11,218 nt of DNA, taken from contig JAGRBM010000488.1 of the NCBI GenBank assembly GCA_020434085.1, positions 1 to 11,218 on the forward strand. The letters run 5' to 3'. Below, in pieces: positions 7,065 through 11,218 of this stretch (position 1 is the stretch's first letter; the number at the start of each line of letters is the position of its first letter). Source of the DNA: Chrysiogenia bacterium. Lineage in GTDB: Bacteria > JAGRBM01. The notes beneath the pieces are model-generated. The model had not been told where the DNA came from. It worked only from the letters and a program-made list of their open reading frames with translations, and ran no database searches. Both the position numbers and the translations under genes were made by a program.

Positions 7065-9512
7065 ATGAGGTTTCTGAGGCTCTCGGGATTCAAAATTGGC
7101 ATGCTGCTGACGGCGATGATCCTGTTCGTCTACGTGGTCGATCAGGTGCAGGATCATCCGCTCGCGTCTTTCTTTCGTCAGGTCGAGCTCAAGGCCTACG
7201 ACTATCGTTTCAAGCTGCGCGGCCAGCGAAACCCCGGCGAGGACGTGGTGATTCTGGCCATCGATGAGAAAAGCATCGAGGAACTCGGACGCTTCCCCTG
7301 GGCCCGGCGCGTGTTCGCAAAGGCAGTCGACAACCTGCGCAAGGACGGGGTGGCGGTGGTCGCCAACGATATCGTTTTCAGCGAGCCAGATCCCGCCGAC
7401 GGCGATCTCGAGAAAATCTGGGCGCTGGCCAAGAAATACCAGACCACAGGACTTCGCAGCCCGGAGGTCCTGCCTTCGAACTACGACGATGCCTTCAGTG
7501 ACGTGCTGGCCGGCCTGGGAGACCGTGAAGACGCCGAACTTCGACAGAAGGTCGCGCGGTTGCGCGACAATGTGCGCAAGAACGCATCGAGCTACGAGCA
7601 GCAGAGCCGCCGCTTTTATCAGGACATCAAAGAACTTGCGATCGGCGCCAACGACGAGGCCTACGCAAAGGAAATCGAAAAGCTTCCGGGCTTTGTCGCG
7701 GGTTATTTCTTCTATGACTCCCTTCAGGAGGTCGAAGGCCTCAAGGAAGAGGACTACCGCACGGGCAAGGAGATGATCGATCCCTCACAGATCGCTGTTC
7801 GCGAAATGCCGAGCGAGATCGAGGAATTCGAACCCTATGGAATCCTGCATGAGGCCGTGGGCGTTCGGACCAACATCACCCCCATTTCGAGTGCGGCCAG
7901 GCACCACGGTTTCTTCAACGCCCAGCAGGATGTGGACGGCGTTCTTCGAACCTATCGCACAGTTGAGCGTTTCGAGGACAGCCTTTACCCCTCGCTTGCA
8001 GTGGAGGCGGTGCGGGCCTTCTATCAGCACCTTGATCCCGAGGGACCGGCCGACATCGTCTCCGACTACCAGCCCGGCGTCGGCCTTCTCTCGCTCAATG
8101 TGGCGGGAACCAACGTCCCCATCGATGAGCGTGGCGGCCTGCTGATCAACTACTACGGTCAGAAAAAGCAGTTTGCCCACTACAGTTTTGCCGACGTGGT
8201 GAGCGGCAATTTCAAACCCGGGACTTTCAAGGACAAGATCGTCCTCATCGGTTCGACAGCCATCGCCGTGTTCGACCTTCGCCCCACGCCGTTCCAGCGC
8301 AACTTCCCCGGTGTGGAGATCCATGCCAGCGTCGTGCAGAACATCCTCTCCAACAACTTCATGCAGCCGCGCGGTTACACGCTGCTGGCATCGGAATTCG
8401 CACTGATCCTGTTGCTGGGCATGTTTCTGGGAATCTTTGTCCCGCGGGTTCGCGCAGTGCTGGGGGCCGCGGTCAGTATCGTTCTGCTGATCGGCTTTAC
8501 CGCAGCAAACTTCGCAATGTTTGATCAGGGGGTGTGGCTCAATTTTATCTATCCTGCACTCACGATCATCATCGTCTACGGCGGTATCACGATCTTCCGC
8601 TATGCCACCGAAGAAAAAGAGAAGAAGCAGATCAAGAGCGCCTTCGGGCTCTACCTGCATCCGGCGATGGTCGATCAGCTCGCCGAGCATCCCGACTCCC
8701 TGAAGCTCGGCGGTGAGCGCCGAAACCTGACGGCCTTCTTCAGCGACATTCAGGGTTTCTCCACCTTCTCCGAAGGAATGGAACCGGAAAACCTCGTCAA
8801 TTTCCTCAACGAGTATCTCACCGAGATGACCGAGATCCTCCAGAGCTACGACGCCACCGTGGACAAATACATCGGCGATGCCATTGTGGCTTTCTTCGGT
8901 GCGCCGCTTCCCTTCGAGGACCACGCCATCAAGGCCTGCCATGCCACGCTCGACATGCAGCGGCGTCTGGACGAGCTGCGCCACGGCTGGAAGGAGCAGG
9001 GCCTCCCCATGGTCTACCAGCGCATCGGCATGAACACCGGCGATGTGGTCGTGGGGAACATGGGATCGAGCAAGCGATTCAACTACACGATGATGGGCGA
9101 CACGGTGAACCTGGCGGCGCGCCTGGAATCGGGTGCCAAGCAATACGGCATCTACCAGATGATCGCCGAGGAGACCGAGAAAGCCGCCCGCGAGGCAATC
9201 GAGACCCGCTGGCTCGACTACCTGGTGGTCAAGGGCAAGAGCATCCCGGTGACCATCTACGAGCTTATTGCCAAGAAGGGCGAGCTCGACCACGACCAGA
9301 TGTGGCAGGACACGCTGGGACTGTGGAAGGACGGCATTGCCGCCTATCGCAACAAGAACTTCATGCAGGCACTCGCCAAGTTCGAGGAGATCCACAACAG
9401 CGTGCGGCCCGGCGATTCGCCCTCCAAGGTCTACATCACCCGCTGTCAGACCTTCATTCAGAACCCGCCGCCCGAGGACTGGGACGGCGTCTGGATTGCA
9501 ACCAGCAAGTAA
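7065..9512 (+). CDS. CHASE2-domain class III adenylate/guanylate cyclase
   Basis: An 815-residue membrane receptor cyclase. A first hydrophobic helix (about 11-27) leads to a CHASE2 extracytoplasmic sensor (about 30-435) with FSEPDP (105-110), HGFFNAQQDVDGVLR (281-295), KIVLIGSTA and GVEIHA. Three membrane helices follow (about 438-459, 465-485, 492-512), then a class III catalytic domain (about 550-737). The metal-binding Asp residues are D561 (FSDIQGFS) and D605 (GDAIVAFFG), the base-recognising pair is K601 and T675, and the transition-state residues are N682 and R686, so it should be active. The Lys/Thr pair points to class IIIb and to adenylate rather than guanylate cyclase activity; this is inferred from family knowledge. 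Residues about 111-195 look like a coiled-coil insertion in CHASE2. The tail (740-815, ending near PPPEDWDGVW) is TPR-like and typical of this group. Start supported by AGGGAGAAGG at 7053-7062; 22 bases after the glycosylase stop. Confidence 0.95.
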   Translation: MRFLRLSGFKIGMLLTAMILFVYVVDQVQDHPLASFFRQVELKAYDYRFKLRGQRNPGEDVVILAIDEKSIEELGRFPWARRVFAKAVDNLRKDGVAVVANDIVFSEPDPADGDLEKIWALAKKYQTTGLRSPEVLPSNYDDAFSDVLAGLGDREDAELRQKVARLRDNVRKNASSYEQQSRRFYQDIKELAIGANDEAYAKEIEKLPGFVAGYFFYDSLQEVEGLKEEDYRTGKEMIDPSQIAVREMPSEIEEFEPYGILHEAVGVRTNITPISSAARHHGFFNAQQDVDGVLRTYRTVERFEDSLYPSLAVEAVRAFYQHLDPEGPADIVSDYQPGVGLLSLNVAGTNVPIDERGGLLINYYGQKKQFAHYSFADVVSGNFKPGTFKDKIVLIGSTAIAVFDLRPTPFQRNFPGVEIHASVVQNILSNNFMQPRGYTLLASEFALILLLGMFLGIFVPRVRAVLGAAVSIVLLIGFTAANFAMFDQGVWLNFIYPALTIIIVYGGITIFRYATEEKEKKQIKSAFGLYLHPAMVDQLAEHPDSLKLGGERRNLTAFFSDIQGFSTFSEGMEPENLVNFLNEYLTEMTEILQSYDATVDKYIGDAIVAFFGAPLPFEDHAIKACHATLDMQRRLDELRHGWKEQGLPMVYQRIGMNTGDVVVGNMGSSKRFNYTMMGDTVNLAARLESGAKQYGIYQMIAEETEKAAREAIETRWLDYLVVKGKSIPVTIYELIAKKGELDHDQMWQDTLGLWKDGIAAYRNKNFMQALAKFEEIHNSVRPGDSPSKVYITRCQTFIQNPPPEDWDGVWIATSK

Positions 9513-9528
9513 GAAACAGCGCAAAGAA

Positions 9529-9563
9529 AAAGGGCGCGGCCAGATGGCCGCGCCCTTTGTTTT
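9529..9563. terminator. Bidirectional intrinsic terminator between convergent genes
   Basis: A 13-bp perfect stem, AAAGGGCGCGGCC (9529-9541) with GGCCGCGCCCTTT (9546-9558), encloses an AGAT loop. On the plus strand the tail is TTTGTTTT; on the minus strand it is TTTTTCTTT. It lies 16 bases after the cyclase stop and 18 bases beyond the stop of the opposing SDR gene, so it should end both transcripts. Confidence 0.92.
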
Positions 9564-9581
9564 GGCGACCGGGAAGCGGGT

Positions 9582-10685
9582 CTAGGCAGCCTGGTCCTTG
9601 CTGCGCACGTTGGGGAGCCAGCCTTGGGCGATGTACCAGTCGATGGTCTCGTGGAGGCCTTTCCAGGCATCGGGGTATTCCAGATGGAATCCCGTTCCCA
9701 TCAGCTTGCTCGTGTCGAACATGTGGTCTGAGCTGATGTAGGTGAAGAAATCGCGATCGAGTTGCGGTTTGATCGTATCGGGAACCGGATACTTCTGCTT
9801 CATCTTCTCCCAGCCCTCGCCAAGCTTTTCATTGCCCTTGTCGAGCAGGTTCTGGGGAATCAGGTTGGCGCCGTACCCGATCGCGCGGGCCAGTGGCTGG
9901 GGAATCGCGTAGTGCTTTGCCTCGGAGATCCCGAATTCCTTGCGGAAGAAACTGAACATTTCCGACCAGTAAACCGGGGTCTCATCCGCAATGTGGTAGG
10001 CCTCCCCCAAGCGACCGTTCTCCAGCAGATGAACCAGCGCGCGTGCGACGTCGATGACGTGCACCTGCTGGATCTTGACCGGGATCTTGATGTCGGGACT
10101 TTCCTTCATTCCCAGCGCGCGCATCATGGCCATCATCGCGATGACCGTCGCTATCGGGTAGCGGCTGCGCGGGCCGTAGATGACCGAGGGGCGAAGCGAG
10201 ACGACGGGAAGGTCGTAGCGCTCGAAGTAGCGCAGCGCGATGTCCTCGCCCTTCTTCTTGGACTTCTCGTAGTCGTTCTTGGGATTCTTGGCGTGGGTCT
10301 CGGTGATGGGCGTTCCCATGGGAAAGCGGCCGTAGACGCCGATCGTGGCGACCTGCACGAAGCGTTCGAGGTCGGCCTCTAGTGCAGCCTGGCACATGTT
10401 GCGCGTGCAGGTCGCGTTGGCCTTGTAGAGGGCTTCCTTGGTGGCGTCGAAGCGGAAGAGCCCTGCGACGTTGATGACGTGAGTTGTGCCGAAGGTGATC
10501 TTTCGCGCTTCGTCGAGGTCGGAGAGATCGGCCTGCATGTATTCCATTTCGAGCTTGGCCAGCTCGGGGCTCGGCCCTGGCGCAAGGTCCGAGGCCCGCA
10601 CATTCCAGCCCGCTTCGATGGCTTTTCCTACGACGTAGGTCCCCAGGAACCCGTTGGCGCCGTTGATGAGCAGTTTCTTGTCCAT
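9582..10685 (-). CDS. NAD(P)-dependent extended short-chain dehydrogenase (epimerase/3-beta-HSD-like)
   Basis: A 367-residue Rossmann-fold oxidoreductase of the extended SDR (NAD-dependent epimerase/dehydratase) family. The cofactor motif GANGFLG is at residues 9-15, an acidic DLSDLDEA stretch at 53-60 fits the adenine pocket, and the catalytic YxxxK is Y139-K143 in YEKSK. The serine normally found 25 residues before the tyrosine is Thr114 in VATIGVYG, a replacement known in active relatives. LRPSVIYGP (164-172) is the usual substrate-domain entry. The overall pattern resembles 3-beta-hydroxysteroid dehydrogenase/sterol-type or nucleoside-sugar enzymes; the substrate cannot be named. The start is set by a perfect AGGAGG (complement of 10695-10700) 9 bases upstream of ATG. 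An upstream in-frame ATG would add 35 unlikely Pro/Arg-rich residues. It is transcribed divergently from the enoyl-CoA hydratase gene. Confidence 0.92.
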   Translation of the reverse strand: MDKKLLINGANGFLGTYVVGKAIEAGWNVRASDLAPGPSPELAKLEMEYMQADLSDLDEARKITFGTTHVINVAGLFRFDATKEALYKANATCTRNMCQAALEADLERFVQVATIGVYGRFPMGTPITETHAKNPKNDYEKSKKKGEDIALRYFERYDLPVVSLRPSVIYGPRSRYPIATVIAMMAMMRALGMKESPDIKIPVKIQQVHVIDVARALVHLLENGRLGEAYHIADETPVYWSEMFSFFRKEFGISEAKHYAIPQPLARAIGYGANLIPQNLLDKGNEKLGEGWEKMKQKYPVPDTIKPQLDRDFFTYISSDHMFDTSKLMGTGFHLEYPDAWKGLHETIDWYIAQGWLPNVRSKDQAA

Positions 10686-10774
10686 GTTGATTCGCCTCCT
10701 GCGTGGGCATTCACAGCGGGGCGGTTGCGGGAAGGGGCCTCCCAAAAGGCCGGGGCGTGCGTGCAACAACCTTG

Positions 10775-10789
10775 TGACGCCGAGCGTCA
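10775..10789. promoter_or_regulatory. Inverted repeat TGACGC-CGA-GCGTCA, possible operator
   Basis: Perfect 6-bp arms (10775-10780 and 10784-10789) flank a 3-bp spacer. The site overlaps the expected start point of the candidate minus-strand promoter of the SDR gene, which is where a repressor of that gene would bind. No regulator is identified. Confidence 0.3.
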
Positions 10790-10792
10790 ACT

Positions 10793-10821
10793 TTTCTAAC
10801 AGACCGCCCCCGATTGGTCAA
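10793..10821 (-). promoter_or_regulatory. Candidate promoter for the SDR gene
   Basis: Read on the minus strand, TTGACC (complement of 10816-10821) and TAGAAA (complement of 10793-10798) are separated by 17 bases. The start would be near 10786, about 100 bases before the SDR start codon. The -35 hexamer matches the consensus well; the -10 is moderate. Confidence 0.4.
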
Positions 10822-10843
10822 ACGCCGTTATGAGCTCTAATAT
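10814..10843 (+). promoter_or_regulatory. Candidate promoter for the enoyl-CoA hydratase gene
   Basis: TTGGTC (10814-10819) and TAATAT (10838-10843) are separated by 18 bases. The -10 is a good match. The -35 overlaps the -35 of the opposing SDR promoter, so the two would be back to back. The leader would be about 150 bases. Apart from these motifs and the inverted repeat at 10775-10789, the 316-base intergenic region (10686-11001) holds only short GC-rich inverted repeats and no further gene that I can support. Confidence 0.38.
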
Positions 10844-11001
10844 CCTGGAATCACTGGGGTATTCGATACTTCTGAGGCTCGCGTCAGTCGCGAAATTGCC
10901 CGGACGCGGGGCCATCGGCCAAGGTTGGAACCGGCGCGCCGTAGCCCCAGGCACCGCTGGGCGCCGCGCGCGCATCGAAACAATGAGCGAAGAGAGATTT
11001 C

Positions 11002-11218
11002 ATGAAAGAACTGGCCGGTGGGCGCGTCCTGATAGAAGAGCTCGCGCCCTACATCACCCGCATCACCCTCAACGATCCCGATCGCCGCAACGCGCTCGAC
11101 CTGGAAATGCTCGGCGCGCTCGATGCCGAGCTCAAGGAGCTTGCCGGCAGCGAGATTCGCGCGCTCATTCTCACCGGCGCAGGGCGCGCTTTCTGTGCGG
11201 GTTTCAACATCGGGCGTA
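11002..11218 (+). CDS. Enoyl-CoA hydratase/isomerase family protein, N-terminal part
   Basis: The first 72 residues of a crotonase-fold protein, cut by the window end. Family features are the strand ITRITLNDPDRRNALDLEML (19-38), containing the conserved N-A-L, then RALILTGAGRAFCAGFNIG (53-71), whose AFCAG segment forms one side of the oxyanion hole that binds the CoA thioester. Whether it hydrates enoyl-CoA, isomerises or does another crotonase reaction depends on catalytic residues beyond the window. The ATG at 11002 is fixed by an in-frame TGA at 10984-10986; the ribosome-binding site is weak (a GAAGAGAG stretch from 10989). It is divergent from the SDR gene and may belong to the same lipid or CoA-related pathway, which is inference. 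Confidence 0.88.
   Translation, partial: MKELAGGRVLIEELAPYITRITLNDPDRRNALDLEMLGALDAELKELAGSEIRALILTGAGRAFCAGFNIGR

Noticed and set aside
7785-9524. Minus-strand open frame of 579 residues opposite the CHASE2 cyclase
   Set aside because: Antisense shadow; the plus-strand protein has complete catalytic motifs and the putative antisense product is His/Val/Leu-rich without homology signs.
10736-10751. GGCCT/AGGCC hairpin in the SDR leader
   Set aside because: The stem is only 5 bp, has no T-run, and such repeats are common by chance in this GC-rich DNA.
10983-10985. ATG upstream of the enoyl-CoA hydratase start
   Set aside because: It is out of frame with the conserved protein, and the correct frame has a TGA at 10984-10986.

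Overview
The window is GC-rich bacterial chromosomal DNA. Codon third positions are strongly G/C, genes are densely packed, and the housekeeping genes have Gram-negative, proteobacterial-style sequences. The set (PurH, a Na/Pi-cotransporter with a PhoU-like tail, CoaBC next to a family-4-type uracil-DNA glycosylase, a CHASE2 adenylate/guanylate cyclase, an extended SDR and an enoyl-CoA hydratase) would suit a deltaproteobacterium-like lineage such as the Desulfobacterota or Myxococcota. That placement is inference; there is no rRNA or other phylogenetic marker to test it. I see no IS element, tRNA, rRNA, CRISPR array or prophage gene.

Layout, left to right. Positions 1-354 hold the C-terminal end of an unrecognised protein. 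purH (448-2025) encodes the bifunctional enzyme for the last two steps of IMP synthesis. A 113-bp cluster of three GC-rich hairpins follows (2047-2159), and it contains the likely ribosome-binding site of a 79-residue four-cysteine protein (2169-2408). A short spacer with a candidate promoter leads to a Na/phosphate symporter-family protein (2552-4213). A 164-bp spacer with a candidate promoter and AATT-centred palindromes then precedes a probable four-gene run on the plus strand: a membrane-anchored protein of unknown function (4378-4854), coaBC (4882-6114), a uracil-DNA glycosylase (6191-7042) and a CHASE2-cyclase (7065-9512). A strong hairpin terminator at 9529-9563 has a T-rich tail on both sides. 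It separates this run from the convergent minus-strand gene for an extended short-chain dehydrogenase (9582-10685). A 316-bp divergent intergenic region (10686-11001) carries candidate back-to-back promoters and leads to the start of an enoyl-CoA hydratase/isomerase gene cut by the window end.

Functionally this is core metabolism (purines, coenzyme A), DNA repair of uracil, phosphate uptake and cyclic-nucleotide signalling, followed by lipid- or CoA-type metabolism at the right edge. I found no convincing undescribed multi-gene system. The points most worth a second look are the palindromic element after purH, the AATT-centred palindromes upstream of the membrane-anchored gene, the apparent coiled-coil insertion in the CHASE2 sensor domain, the extended uracil-DNA glycosylase, and the shared divergent promoter region on the right.
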